From Nitriliruptor sp040882075 (GTDB lineage Bacteria; Actinomycetota; Nitriliruptoria; Nitriliruptorales; Nitriliruptoraceae): DNA of 64,000 bases. The notes beneath the pieces were generated by a model that worked only from the letters and a program-made list of their open reading frames with translations, did no database searches and was not told the DNA's origin. The number at the start of each line of letters is the position of its first letter. Positions within the stretch are counted from its first letter, which is position 1. The position numbers were made by a program, and so were the translations under genes. The DNA lies in NCBI RefSeq assembly GCF_040882075.1, contig NZ_JBBEBZ010000172.1, forward strand, positions 1-64,000, read 5' to 3'. Positions 46,595 to 54,971 of the stretch are shown piece by piece.

Positions 46595-47617
46595 GTGCGT
46601 GAGGACGCCCCGGCGGAGGCGGGGCTCGGGCGTCGGGTCCGGCGTCGCCGTCGTGCCCTCGGCCTGAGCCAGGACGAGCTCGCGGCCCGCGCGGGGATCA
46701 GCCGCCAGGGGGTCGGTGCGATCGAGCGTGGTGAGCACCTGCCACGCGTCGACGCGGCCCTCGGTCTCGCCCGCGCGCTCGGGACGACCGTCGAGGAGCT
46801 CCTGGCGGTCGGCCCACCGGTGGCGCTCCAGGTGCTCGGCGGCGAGATCCCCGAGGGGCGTGCCGTCCGTGCGTCCCGGGTGGGGGACCACACCGTCGTC
46901 GTCCCCCTGCCGACCGCCGCGGACGGGGAGTCGTGGCCCGTCCCCGACGCGGTGATCAACAGCGGGCGGGTCGAGGTGCTCGACGGCGCGGACCTCGACG
47001 GGTTCGTCGTCGTCGGCTGCGATCCCGCGCTCGGCCTGCTCGCGGGGCTCGCCCCGCCCCGGGGTCCCGGTCGGATCCTGCCGGTGCTCGGGTCGTCGGC
47101 GGCGGCCCGGCTCGCGCTGACGACCGGCCGGGCCCACGCCGCTGTCGTGCACGACACCTCGCCTCCCGCGCCAGGCCGACCCGACCGGGTCCACCGGCTC
47201 CCCCTGGCGACCTGGCGGACGGGGCTCGCCGCTCGACCAGAGCGGTCGGGCACGCTGGTGGACGCGCTCGCTGGGAGAGGAGAGGTGGTCCAGCGGGACA
47301 CGGGGGCAGCGGCGCAGCTCGCCTACGAGCGGGTGCTCGACGCCGCTGGAGCCGGACGTCCCCACGGGGCCGTCGCGACGGGTCACCTCGACGCCGCCCG
47401 GCGGGCGATCGAGCTCGGGCTCGCGGCGGTGACCATCGAACCCGTCGCCGAGGCCTGCGGGTTGAGCTTCCACCCCTTGGAGACCCACGCGGTCGAGCTG
47501 TGGATCGACGCGGGTGCGGTCGATCACCCGGGCGCGCGTGTCCTCGGCGAGCTGCTCGGCTCGGCGCGCCTCCGCAGCCGGCTCGCGGCGCTCCCCGGTT
47601 ACCAGGTGGCCTCGTGA
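46595..47617 (+). CDS. HTH regulator fused to PBP-like domain, head of molybdate operon
   Basis: A 340-residue fusion. Residues 14-75 form a helix-turn-helix of the XRE/excisionase kind (LGLSQDELAARAGISRQGVG, AIERGEHLPRVDAALGLARA). Residues 80-335 resemble PBP_like domains, which are related to molybdate-binding proteins (VGCDPALGLLAGLA, VATGHLDAARRAIELGLAAV). Such fusions are thought to sense molybdate or tungstate directly. GTG at 46595 has AGGGGG upstream. The stop codon overlaps modA by one base, so regulator and transporter are one operon. Confidence 0.85.
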   Translation: MREDAPAEAGLGRRVRRRRRALGLSQDELAARAGISRQGVGAIERGEHLPRVDAALGLARALGTTVEELLAVGPPVALQVLGGEIPEGRAVRASRVGDHTVVVPLPTAADGESWPVPDAVINSGRVEVLDGADLDGFVVVGCDPALGLLAGLAPPRGPGRILPVLGSSAAARLALTTGRAHAAVVHDTSPPAPGRPDRVHRLPLATWRTGLAARPERSGTLVDALAGRGEVVQRDTGAAAQLAYERVLDAAGAGRPHGAVATGHLDAARRAIELGLAAVTIEPVAEACGLSFHPLETHAVELWIDAGAVDHPGARVLGELLGSARLRSRLAALPGYQVAS

Positions 47618-48474
47618 TGCGTCGCGCCGGCTGGCTCCTGGTCGTCGCTCTCCTGATCGGGGCGTGCCGTGGTGGCGATGCCCACGTCGGCGTCCAGCGC
47701 ACCGACCGGGGGGCGGTCCCCTCGGAGCTGCTCGTCGCGGCCGCGTCCGATCTGCGCCCCGCCTTCGAGGAGCTCGCGACGCGGTTCGCCGCGGCGACCG
47801 GCACGGAGGTGAGCTTCGACTTCGGTTCGTCGGGCCAGCTCGCCCAGCGGCTCATCGAGGGCGCACCCTTCGACCTGTACGCGTCGGCCAACGTCGCGTT
47901 CGTCGAGCAGGTCCTCGCCGAGGGTGTGGGCGATGCGGCGACGCGCCGGACCTACGCGTTCGGTCGGATCGTCATCTGGGCACCGCAGGACCGGTGGACC
48001 GGGTGGGAGCAGCTCGAGGACGTCGCGAGCGACGAGACGATCGTCAACGTCGCGATCGCGAACCCCGAGCACGCGCCCTACGGCGTCGCCGCTGAGGAGG
48101 CGCTGCGGGTGACCGGGACGTGGGAGGCGGTCCAGAACCGGCTCGTCTTCGGCGAGAACATCTCCGACACCCAGCGGCTGGTCGAGACCGGCAACGCGGA
48201 CGTCGGGATCCTCGCGCTGTCGCTCGCCCTGGCTGCCGACGAGCGCGGCATCGGCACGTGGGTGCTCGTCGACGACGGCCTCCACGCGCCGCTCCAGCAG
48301 GAGCTGGTGGTCACCGCCGTCGACGCGGAGCAGGCGGCGTCGGCCGAGGCGTTCGCCGACCTCGTGGCCAGCGAGGAGGGGCGCGAGGTCATGCGGCGCT
48401 CCGGCTTCCTGCTCCCCGGGGACGACGAGGTGACCGCCGACGAGGTGGGCGCTGGCGGAGGCGGTGGGGCGTGA
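47617..48474 (+). CDS. modA: Molybdate ABC transporter substrate-binding lipoprotein
   Basis: A 285-residue periplasmic-type binding protein anchored as a lipoprotein: signal peptide of 19 residues ending LIGAC. Family motifs are VAAASDLRPAFEELATRF, FDFGSSGQLAQRLIEGAPFD and NVAIANPEHAPYG. It would capture molybdate for ModBC. The ATG overlaps the regulator stop (TGATG); a GTG three bases earlier is equally possible. The C-terminus has a short Gly run. Confidence 0.93.
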   Translation: MRRAGWLLVVALLIGACRGGDAHVGVQRTDRGAVPSELLVAAASDLRPAFEELATRFAAATGTEVSFDFGSSGQLAQRLIEGAPFDLYASANVAFVEQVLAEGVGDAATRRTYAFGRIVIWAPQDRWTGWEQLEDVASDETIVNVAIANPEHAPYGVAAEEALRVTGTWEAVQNRLVFGENISDTQRLVETGNADVGILALSLALAADERGIGTWVLVDDGLHAPLQQELVVTAVDAEQAASAEAFADLVASEEGREVMRRSGFLLPGDDEVTADEVGAGGGGGA

Positions 48475-49148
48475 CCGAGACCCTCGCCGGCATCGACTGG
48501 GCACCGCTCTGGCTGTCGCTGCGTGTCGCCTCGCTCGCGACGCTGATCGCCACGGTCCTCGGCATCGCCGGTGCCTACGTCCTGGCGCGTGGTCGCTTCC
48601 CCGGCCGGCGGTTCCTGGAGGCACTCGCGAGCCTGCCCATCGTCCTGCCACCGACCGTCCTCGGGTACTACCTGCTGGTCACGATCGGGCGTCGATCCCC
48701 GGTCGGTCGCGCGTGGGAGTCGCTGACGGGCGGGCCGCTGGTCTTCACCCCCACCGCGGCGGTGATCGCCGCGGCCCTGGCGAGCACCCCGTTCTGCCTC
48801 CGGGCCGCACGAGCCGCCATCACCGACGTCGATCGCCGCTACGAGGAGGCCGCTCGGGTCGCCGGCCTGTCCGAGCGGCGGATCGTGTTCGAGGTGACCC
48901 TCCCCATCGCGCAACGCGGGATCCTGGCGGGGATCGCGCTCGCCTTCGCGCGCGCGCTCGGGGACTTCGGGACGACCATCATGGTCGCCGGCAACGTGCC
49001 GGGCCGGACCCAGACCATGCCCATCGCCGTCTACGACCGCGTCCAGGCCTTCGACTACGCGACCGCTGGTGTGCTCGCGCTCATCCTGTCGGTCGTCGCC
49101 GTGCTGGCGCTGCTCGTGGTCGCCCGCTTCGAACGGGCCCCGTGGTGA
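48471..49148 (+). CDS. modB: Molybdate ABC transporter permease
   Basis: A 225-residue permease with about five membrane helices. The EAA loop that docks the ATPase reads YEEAARVAGLSERRIVFEVT. Segments LPIVLPPTVLGYYLLV and FARALGDFGTTIMVAGN are the hallmarks of ModB. Four-base GTGA overlap with modA and with modC, so the three subunits are translated as a chain. Confidence 0.94.
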   Translation: MTETLAGIDWAPLWLSLRVASLATLIATVLGIAGAYVLARGRFPGRRFLEALASLPIVLPPTVLGYYLLVTIGRRSPVGRAWESLTGGPLVFTPTAAVIAAALASTPFCLRAARAAITDVDRRYEEAARVAGLSERRIVFEVTLPIAQRGILAGIALAFARALGDFGTTIMVAGNVPGRTQTMPIAVYDRVQAFDYATAGVLALILSVVAVLALLVVARFERAPW

Positions 49149-50194
49149 GCCTCGAGGTGCGGGTCCAGCGGTCGGTCGGTGGCTTCGACCTCGACGTCGA
49201 CCTGCGCAGCGACGCGTTGGTGACGGTGCTGATCGGGCCGTCGGGCGGGGGCAAGACCTCGACGTTGCGGGCCATCGCCGGGCTCGATCCCTCCGGCCGT
49301 CAGCACGTCGTCGTCGGAGGGTGGGTCGTCGCCGGTGGTGGCGGCCCGGACCTGCCCACACGGGCACGCCGGCTCGGGATGGTCACGCAGGCGTCGACAT
49401 TGCTGCCGCACCGCAGCGTGCTGCGGAACGTCGCGCTCGCGGTCCGGGAGGGCGATCGCCCGACCCGGGACGCCGAAGCACGTACCTGGCTCGAGCGGGT
49501 CGGCGCGACCGCGTGGGCCGAACGCCGCCCTTCTGCGCTCTCCGGTGGTCAGCAGCAACGCGTCGCGCTCGCGCGAGCCCTCGCCGGCGGACCCCGGCTG
49601 CTGCTGCTCGACGAACCGTTCAGCGCCCTCGACGCACCGTCGCGCACCGCGCTCCGCGGCCTGGTGCTGCGGCTGGCCGAGGAGACGGCCACGCCGGTGC
49701 TCCTCGTGACCCACGACCCGACCGAAGCGCTCACGATGGCCGGGCACCTCGCGGTCATCGAGGACGGCCGGATCACCCAGCAGGGCTCGGCGTCGGAGGT
49801 CGCGGCGCGGCCCCGCTCGCGGTGGGTCGCGGAACTCGTCGGTCTCAACCTGCTCCGTGGGGTCGCGGACGGGACGCTCGTCCGTCTCGACGGTGGCGGC
49901 GAGCTCCGCACGGCCGACGCGGCACACGGGCCCGTCGCGGTCACGGTCCACCCGCGCGCCGTGTCGGTGCACCGGATCCGTCCCGGCGGCAGCCCGCGCA
50001 ACGTGCTGACCGGCGAGGTCGCCGACCTGGACGCCCGAGGCGATCACGTCCGGGTGCGCATCACCGGTCCGGTCCCGCTCGTCGCCGAGGTCACACCCCA
50101 GGCCGTGGCCGAGCTCGACCTCGGTGCCGGCGGCACGGTCCACCTCGCCGTCAAGGCGACCGAGCTGCAGGTCCACCCCGACGAGGCCGCGTGA
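49145..50194 (+). CDS. modC: Molybdate ABC transporter ATP-binding protein
   Basis: A 349-residue ATPase. Walker A GPSGGGKTS, Q-loop MVTQASTLLPHRS, signature ALSGGQQQRVALARAL, Walker B LLLLDEPFSALDA and the switch histidine in VLLVTHDP are all present. Residues 285-349 form a C-terminal mop/TOBE-like domain (NVLTGEVADLDARGDHVRVR) that in ModC binds molybdate and damps transport. It ends the operon, convergent with the molybdopterin synthase gene. Confidence 0.94.
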   Translation: MSLEVRVQRSVGGFDLDVDLRSDALVTVLIGPSGGGKTSTLRAIAGLDPSGRQHVVVGGWVVAGGGGPDLPTRARRLGMVTQASTLLPHRSVLRNVALAVREGDRPTRDAEARTWLERVGATAWAERRPSALSGGQQQRVALARALAGGPRLLLLDEPFSALDAPSRTALRGLVLRLAEETATPVLLVTHDPTEALTMAGHLAVIEDGRITQQGSASEVAARPRSRWVAELVGLNLLRGVADGTLVRLDGGGELRTADAAHGPVAVTVHPRAVSVHRIRPGGSPRNVLTGEVADLDARGDHVRVRITGPVPLVAEVTPQAVAELDLGAGGTVHLAVKATELQVHPDEAA

Positions 50195-50197
50195 CCG

Positions 50198-50914
50198 TCA
50201 GGGGCCGCGATCGTCCCCGGCGGGCGGCGGGGTGAGCCCCACCCACCGGTGGGTGCCGTCCGCGGTGACCTCGCGCTTCCAGATCGGGACCCGGTCCTTG
50301 ACCCGCTCGAGGCCGTCGCGGCAGGCGGCGAACGCCACGTCCCGGTGCGCAGAGCACGCCGCGATCAGGATGGTGTGGTCTCCGACGCTCAGCTCGCCGG
50401 TCGCGTGGAGCAGGGCCAGACCGCGGACCCCCCGGTGCTCGGCGAGCAGCTCCCCGGCGATGTTGGCCAGGATCTTCTCAGCCATCTCCGGGTAGGCGGA
50501 GTAGTCGAGCCGCACGATCCCGTCGAGGTCCGGCGCGTGGTCGCGCACCGTGCCGAGGAACGACACCGCGCCCCCGACGTCCGGCGCGGTGATCCGCGCG
50601 AGCACCGCATCGACGTCGAACGGTGGCGCAGCGAGCCCGGTGATCACGCGCGGCGCGTCCTCGTCGGACCCACCCGCGACCGGTGGCAGCACGGCGATCT
50701 GCGAGGCACCTGCCAGGGAGCGGTCCGCAGGTGCGACCTCGAGGTCGACCGCGACGTTCACCCGAGGCAGCAGCGGGGCCATCGCCGGGTACTCGGCCGC
50801 GAGGTGGTCCCGCAGATCGGCCACGGTCGCGTCGTCGGGCAGCTCCACGTCGAGCCGTCGCTGACCGCCCGCCCGCTCGGAGAGCCCACCGAAGAGCCGC
50901 ACCTCGAGCCGCAC
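50198..50914 (-). CDS. moaX: Fused molybdopterin synthase MoaD-MoaE (MoaX-like)
   Basis: A 238-residue fusion of the small sulfur carrier MoaD (residues 1-82, ubiquitin-like) and the catalytic subunit MoaE (about 95-235). MoaD normally ends in Gly-Gly, whose carboxylate is made a thiocarboxylate; here PPVAGG is internal at residues 81-82 and is followed directly by the linker. In mycobacterial MoaX the fusion must be cut after this pair to work, so processing is predicted here. MoaE features include GAVSFLGTVRDH and the lysine-bearing VPIWKREV. GTG 50914 is eight bases after GGAGG; a GTG at 50920 is too close to it. Confidence 0.92.
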   Translation of the reverse strand: MRLEVRLFGGLSERAGGQRRLDVELPDDATVADLRDHLAAEYPAMAPLLPRVNVAVDLEVAPADRSLAGASQIAVLPPVAGGSDEDAPRVITGLAAPPFDVDAVLARITAPDVGGAVSFLGTVRDHAPDLDGIVRLDYSAYPEMAEKILANIAGELLAEHRGVRGLALLHATGELSVGDHTILIAACSAHRDVAFAACRDGLERVKDRVPIWKREVTADGTHRWVGLTPPPAGDDRGP

Positions 50915-50995
50915 CGGCACAACCTCCAGTCACCGAGCTCGGACGGTAGCCCCTGTTCGGACGGTCACCCGTCCGTCCGACGGCCGGCAGCCGGT

Positions 50996-51001
50996 TACCG
51001 T
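50996..51001 (+). promoter_or_regulatory. -10 element, leaderless start
   Basis: TACCGT eight bases before the ATG at 51010, with no ribosome-binding sequence between. Confidence 0.45.
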
Positions 51002-51009
51002 CCCGTGCG

Positions 51010-52746
51010 ATGGCACCCTCCACCGACCGCCGTGTTGGCGGACGTTACGAGCTCACGCGCCGCATCGCCCGAGGTGGCGGCGGCACGGTCTGGGCCGCGT
51101 ACGACCACCTGCTCGAGCGGGAGGTCGCGGTCAAGCACGTCGAGGTCCCCGGCGACCTGCCACCGGCCGAACGCGACCAGCTGCGCGCCCGGGTGCGCTT
51201 GGAGGCCCGAGCCGCGGCGAGGTTGCTGCACCCCTCGGCGGTGACGATCTTCGACGTCGTGGACGAGGACGGCGACGTCCACCTCGTCCTGGAGCTCGTC
51301 GAGCAGCCGACGCTCGACGCGTTGATCCTCCGTGACGGACCGCTCGACGAGACGATGGCTGCGACCGTCGCGTTCGGCCTGCTCGACGCGCTGCTCGCGG
51401 CGCACGAGGTCGGCATCGTGCACCGCGACGTCAAGCCGTCGAACATCTTCGTGACCGACGACGGGGCCGTGAAGCTGACCGACTTCGGTATCGCTTCGGT
51501 CGAGGGCCACGCGCGCTTGACCCGCACCGGTGCCACCATGGGGTCACCGCAGTTCATCGCCCCCGAGCAGGCGCTCGGGCACGACGCCGCGCCGGCGGCG
51601 GACCTGTGGGGTCTCGGAGCATCGCTGTACTTCGCGGTCGAAGGCGTTCCCCCGTTCGAACGCAACAACGCCGTCGCGACGGTCCACGCGGTCGTCCACG
51701 AACCGGCGCGTCCCTTCGAGCGTGCCGATGCCCTCGTGCCCATCATCTCGCGGCTGCTCGAGAAGGAACCGTCGTCCCGGCCCGACGCGGCCGCCATCCG
51801 GGCCGATCTCGCACGGATCGCCGACCGCGACGCGCTTCCCGTCCCGGCGACCGGGCCGCCGGTGGTCCCGATCACCACGGCGGACCCGGGACCGGCGCCC
51901 GAGGAGGACACCCGACCTGGCCCGGCGGAGGCCGCGGACGAGCCGGACACCGCGTTGACCGCGTCCGTCGCGCTCCGATCGTCGGAGCCTCGACCCACCT
52001 CGGCGGCGCCCGCCGATGATCCGGAGCCCCGGTCGCCGCGACGGTGGTTGCCGTGGGCGGCGGTGCTGCTGCTCGTGGTGGTCGTCGGTGCGGTGGTGCT
52101 GAACCGCGACACGGTCGGGGACCCCCCGCCCGAGGACGGCGTGGTGGCTGCGCCGCAGGAGGACGGCGGGTCGACCGACCCACAGGCCACGGACGGTGCT
52201 CCCGACCCGGGCGACGACGGCGAGGCTGAGGCCGAGGGTGACGGTGAGCCTGAGGAGGGGGGTGACGGCGGCGATCCGGAGACCTCCGCCGCCACCGATG
52301 TGCCCGAGGCCGAGGTGCCGGACGACTGGCAGGTCGTCGACGGGCCGGCGTACCGCGTGGCCATCCCCGCGGGGTGGGAGGTCGCGCAGGGGCAGGGTCG
52401 GATCGTCGACCACCGTGACCCGGCCAGCTCGACCTACCTGCGGGTGGACTGGACACCGGACCCGCGCCCCGACCCGTACGAGAACTGGCAGGAGCTCTCC
52501 GCCGACCTGGCGGACCGGTTCGACGACTACCAGGAGCTCCAGCTCACCGTGGTCACCTTCCGGGGTCAGCCGGCCGCGTTGCTCGAGTACACCTACACCG
52601 CGGGTGGCGCCGAGTTGCGCGCGTACAACCTCAACATCTTCGCCGGGGAACGTGCCTACGCGCTGAACCTGCAGAGCCAGGCCGACGACTGGGGCGACGT
52701 CGCGCCGATGTTCGCCTCGATGGTGGGCGGTTTCCAGCCCGAGTGA
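51010..52746 (+). CDS. Membrane Ser/Thr protein kinase
   Basis: A 578-residue Hanks-type kinase. The kinase domain spans residues 10-270 with a glycine-rich loop ARGGGGTVW, Lys42 (VAVKHV), HRDVKPSNIF, DFGIA and APEQ. Pro/Asp-rich juxtamembrane residues lead to one membrane helix (WLPWAAVLLLVVVVGAVVL, about 342-360), an acidic Gly/Glu linker and an extracellular domain of about 130 residues (AIPAGWEVAQGQG, LEYTYTAGGAEL). The outer domain is not a PASTA domain, so the stimulus is unknown. It lies between molybdopterin genes without an evident functional tie. Confidence 0.9.
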   Translation: MAPSTDRRVGGRYELTRRIARGGGGTVWAAYDHLLEREVAVKHVEVPGDLPPAERDQLRARVRLEARAAARLLHPSAVTIFDVVDEDGDVHLVLELVEQPTLDALILRDGPLDETMAATVAFGLLDALLAAHEVGIVHRDVKPSNIFVTDDGAVKLTDFGIASVEGHARLTRTGATMGSPQFIAPEQALGHDAAPAADLWGLGASLYFAVEGVPPFERNNAVATVHAVVHEPARPFERADALVPIISRLLEKEPSSRPDAAAIRADLARIADRDALPVPATGPPVVPITTADPGPAPEEDTRPGPAEAADEPDTALTASVALRSSEPRPTSAAPADDPEPRSPRRWLPWAAVLLLVVVVGAVVLNRDTVGDPPPEDGVVAAPQEDGGSTDPQATDGAPDPGDDGEAEAEGDGEPEEGGDGGDPETSAATDVPEAEVPDDWQVVDGPAYRVAIPAGWEVAQGQGRIVDHRDPASSTYLRVDWTPDPRPDPYENWQELSADLADRFDDYQELQLTVVTFRGQPAALLEYTYTAGGAELRAYNLNIFAGERAYALNLQSQADDWGDVAPMFASMVGGFQPE

Positions 52747-52751
52747 TCCCG

Positions 52752-52818
52752 CGAGGTCGCCGACGCGTCCCGAGGTCGCCGACGCGTCCCGAGGTCGCCG
52801 ACGCGTCCCGAGGTCGCC
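52752..52818. repeat. 19-base tandem repeat, 3.5 units
   Basis: CGAGGTCGCCGACGCGTCC is repeated exactly at 52752, 52771 and 52790, followed by ten bases of a fourth unit to 52818. Each unit contains the palindrome GACGCGTC. The array starts six bases after the kinase stop and ends six bases before the -10 of moaA. Confidence 0.9.
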
Positions 52819-52823
52819 AGCGG

Positions 52824-52829
52824 TACCGT
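52824..52829 (+). promoter_or_regulatory. -10 element of moaA, leaderless start
   Basis: TACCGT seven bases before the GTG at 52837, with no ribosome-binding site between. The tandem repeats occupy the -35 region and upstream. Confidence 0.5.
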
Positions 52830-52836
52830 CCGCCGT

Positions 52837-53862
52837 GTGGGAGACACCGTGGACACGCCGCTGGTCGACCGGCTCGGCAGGCCGGTCGAGGACCTGCGCG
52901 TGTCGGTCACCGATCGGTGCAACCTGCGCTGCCGGTACTGCATGCCGCGCGAGGTGTTCGGTCCGGACCACGCGTTCCTGCCACGGGACGAGCTGCTGAG
53001 CTTCGAGGAGATCACCCGCATCGTCCGTGTGGCGGTCGATCTCGGGGTCACCAAGATCCGGCTCACCGGCGGCGAGCCGCTGCTGCGCAAGGACCTACCC
53101 GAGCTGGTCGCCCAGCTCGCCGCCGTCGACGGGCTCGACGACCTCGCGCTCACCACCAACGGTCTGCTCCTGCGCGACCACGCCGGTGCGCTGGCCGACG
53201 CGGGGCTCGACCGGGTCACCGTCAGCCTCGACGCGCTCGACGAGACCACCTTCCGCGCCGTCGCCGACACCAGGGCATCCGTGCTCGGGGTGCTCGACGG
53301 GATCGAAGCGGCTCGGGCGGCCGGTCTCGGTCCCATCAAGGTCAACACCGTGCTGCGCCGAGGCGTCAACGACGACCAGCTCGAGGACCTCGCGGGGTGG
53401 GCACGCGATGCCGACGTGACCCTGCGGTTCATCGAGTTCATGGACGTCGGCACCACCAACGGCTGGGTGCGTGAGGGGGTCGTGCCCGCCGCCGAGGTCG
53501 TCGACCGCATCGGGACCCGCTGGCCGATCGAGGCGGTCGAACGGGACCACCCCGGTGAGGTGGCCGAGCGGTACCGCTACCTCGACGGGGCGGGTGAGGT
53601 CGGGGTCGTCGCCTCGGTGACGCGCGCCTTCTGCCGGGACTGCACCCGGGCCCGTCTGACGGCCATCGGTGAGCTCTACACCTGCCTGTTCGCCGCCAGC
53701 GGCAACGATCTGCGCAGCCTCCTGCGTGACGGCGCCGACGACGCCGGGCTGCGCGACCGCGTGGTCGCGATCTGGTCGGCCCGGACCGATCGCGCGTCGG
53801 AGCTGCGCGCCGAGGAGGGCCTCACCGGGCCCAGGGTCGAGATGTCCTACATCGGCGGTTAG
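52837..53862 (+). CDS. moaA: GTP 3',8-cyclase MoaA
   Basis: A 341-residue radical-SAM enzyme that starts molybdopterin synthesis from GTP. The N-terminal 4Fe-4S cluster ligands are Cys28, Cys32 and Cys35 (CNLRCRYC); the second cluster uses CRDC and a further Cys 14 residues on in LYTCLF. RLTGGEPLLRKD is the SAM-binding GGEP motif, and the conserved C-terminal Gly-Gly (SYIGG) needed for activity is present. GTG start at 52837, apparently leaderless. Confidence 0.96.
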   Translation: MGDTVDTPLVDRLGRPVEDLRVSVTDRCNLRCRYCMPREVFGPDHAFLPRDELLSFEEITRIVRVAVDLGVTKIRLTGGEPLLRKDLPELVAQLAAVDGLDDLALTTNGLLLRDHAGALADAGLDRVTVSLDALDETTFRAVADTRASVLGVLDGIEAARAAGLGPIKVNTVLRRGVNDDQLEDLAGWARDADVTLRFIEFMDVGTTNGWVREGVVPAAEVVDRIGTRWPIEAVERDHPGEVAERYRYLDGAGEVGVVASVTRAFCRDCTRARLTAIGELYTCLFAASGNDLRSLLRDGADDAGLRDRVVAIWSARTDRASELRAEEGLTGPRVEMSYIGG

Positions 53863-53882
53863 GGGACGTTCTGAAGCTCGAG

Positions 53883-54971
53883 GTGGACGCGGCGATCGTC
53901 GACGGCGCCCTCGTCCGGGGTGACGTGGAGGTCGCGGATGGCGCGGTCACCCGGATCGGTCTTCCCGCCGCGGGGACGGGACGGCTGGCGGCACCCGGCT
54001 ACGTCGACCTGCAGGTCAACGGGTACGACGGCATCGACCTCCTCGGGGCGGACCGGGACGGGGTGCTCGACGTGGCCAGGGCGCTGCGTGCAGCCGGCGT
54101 CGCTGCCTGGCAGCCGACGCTCATCTCGAGCCCCGAGGAGGTGACGGTGCGAGCCTGCCAGGCGATCGCCGAGGCGCGCGCACACCCCGACGGCCGGGAC
54201 ATCGTCGGGATCCACCTCGAGGGCCCGTTCCTGGCCCCCGAACGTCTGGGAACGCACCCGTCGGAGCACCGTCGTGACCCCGATGTCGCGCTGCTGGGTC
54301 GGCTGCTGGACGCCGGTCCGGTGACCGCGGTCACGCTCGCCCCGGAGCTCCCCGGTGCGACCGAACTGATCGACGTCCTGCTCGGACGGGGGGTCGTCGT
54401 CTCCATCGGCCACACCGACGCCGACGCCACCTACGCGCACGCCGCCTTCGACGCGGGTGCGTCGACCGTGACCCACCTGTTCAACGCGATGCGCCGGTTC
54501 ACAGCCCGGGACGCGGGTGTCGCGGCGGTCGCGCTGGCCCGACCCGACGTGGTCGTGCAGGTCATCGTCGACGGTCACCACCTCGCCGACGACACCGTCC
54601 GGCTGGTCTGGCAGGCGGCTGCGGGGCGGACGGTCCTCGTCACCGACGCGACCGCGGCGGCTGGCGTCGGCGACGGGGACTTCCGGCTCGGTGACGTCGA
54701 CGTGACCGTCTCCGGTGGGGCGGTCCGACGTGCCGACGGCACGCTCGCCGGGAGCGCCCTCACGATGGCCGACGCGGTCCGCAACCTGGTCGCGCTCGAC
54801 GTCCCACTGGTCGACGCCGTGGCTGCGGCGACCGCCGTGCCCGCACGGGTGCTCGACCGCGACGACCTCGGCCGCACCCGCGTGGGCGACCGGGCACGCC
54901 TCGTCGTGCTCGACGAGACCGGGACGGTGCACCGGGTCATCAACGACGACGACGTGATCGAGGCGACGTGA
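53883..54971 (+). CDS. nagA: N-acetylglucosamine-6-phosphate deacetylase
   Basis: A 362-residue amidohydrolase that removes acetate from GlcNAc-6-phosphate. Metal and catalytic residues sit in GIHLEGPFLAPE, SIGHTDADATYAHAAF, THLFNAMRRF, and the catalytic aspartate in VLVTDATAAAG. It feeds glucosamine-6-phosphate to the overlapping SIS gene. The GTG at 53883 has a weak ribosome context and the true start could be a few codons earlier. First gene of the GlcNAc island, 20 bases after moaA. Confidence 0.94.
   Translation: MDAAIVDGALVRGDVEVADGAVTRIGLPAAGTGRLAAPGYVDLQVNGYDGIDLLGADRDGVLDVARALRAAGVAAWQPTLISSPEEVTVRACQAIAEARAHPDGRDIVGIHLEGPFLAPERLGTHPSEHRRDPDVALLGRLLDAGPVTAVTLAPELPGATELIDVLLGRGVVVSIGHTDADATYAHAAFDAGASTVTHLFNAMRRFTARDAGVAAVALARPDVVVQVIVDGHHLADDTVRLVWQAAAGRTVLVTDATAAAGVGDGDFRLGDVDVTVSGGAVRRADGTLAGSALTMADAVRNLVALDVPLVDAVAAATAVPARVLDRDDLGRTRVGDRARLVVLDETGTVHRVINDDDVIEAT

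Noticed and set aside
52752..52818. CRISPR or coding repeat
   Set aside because: Units are directly adjacent with no spacers, and no frame continues through the array from the kinase stop.
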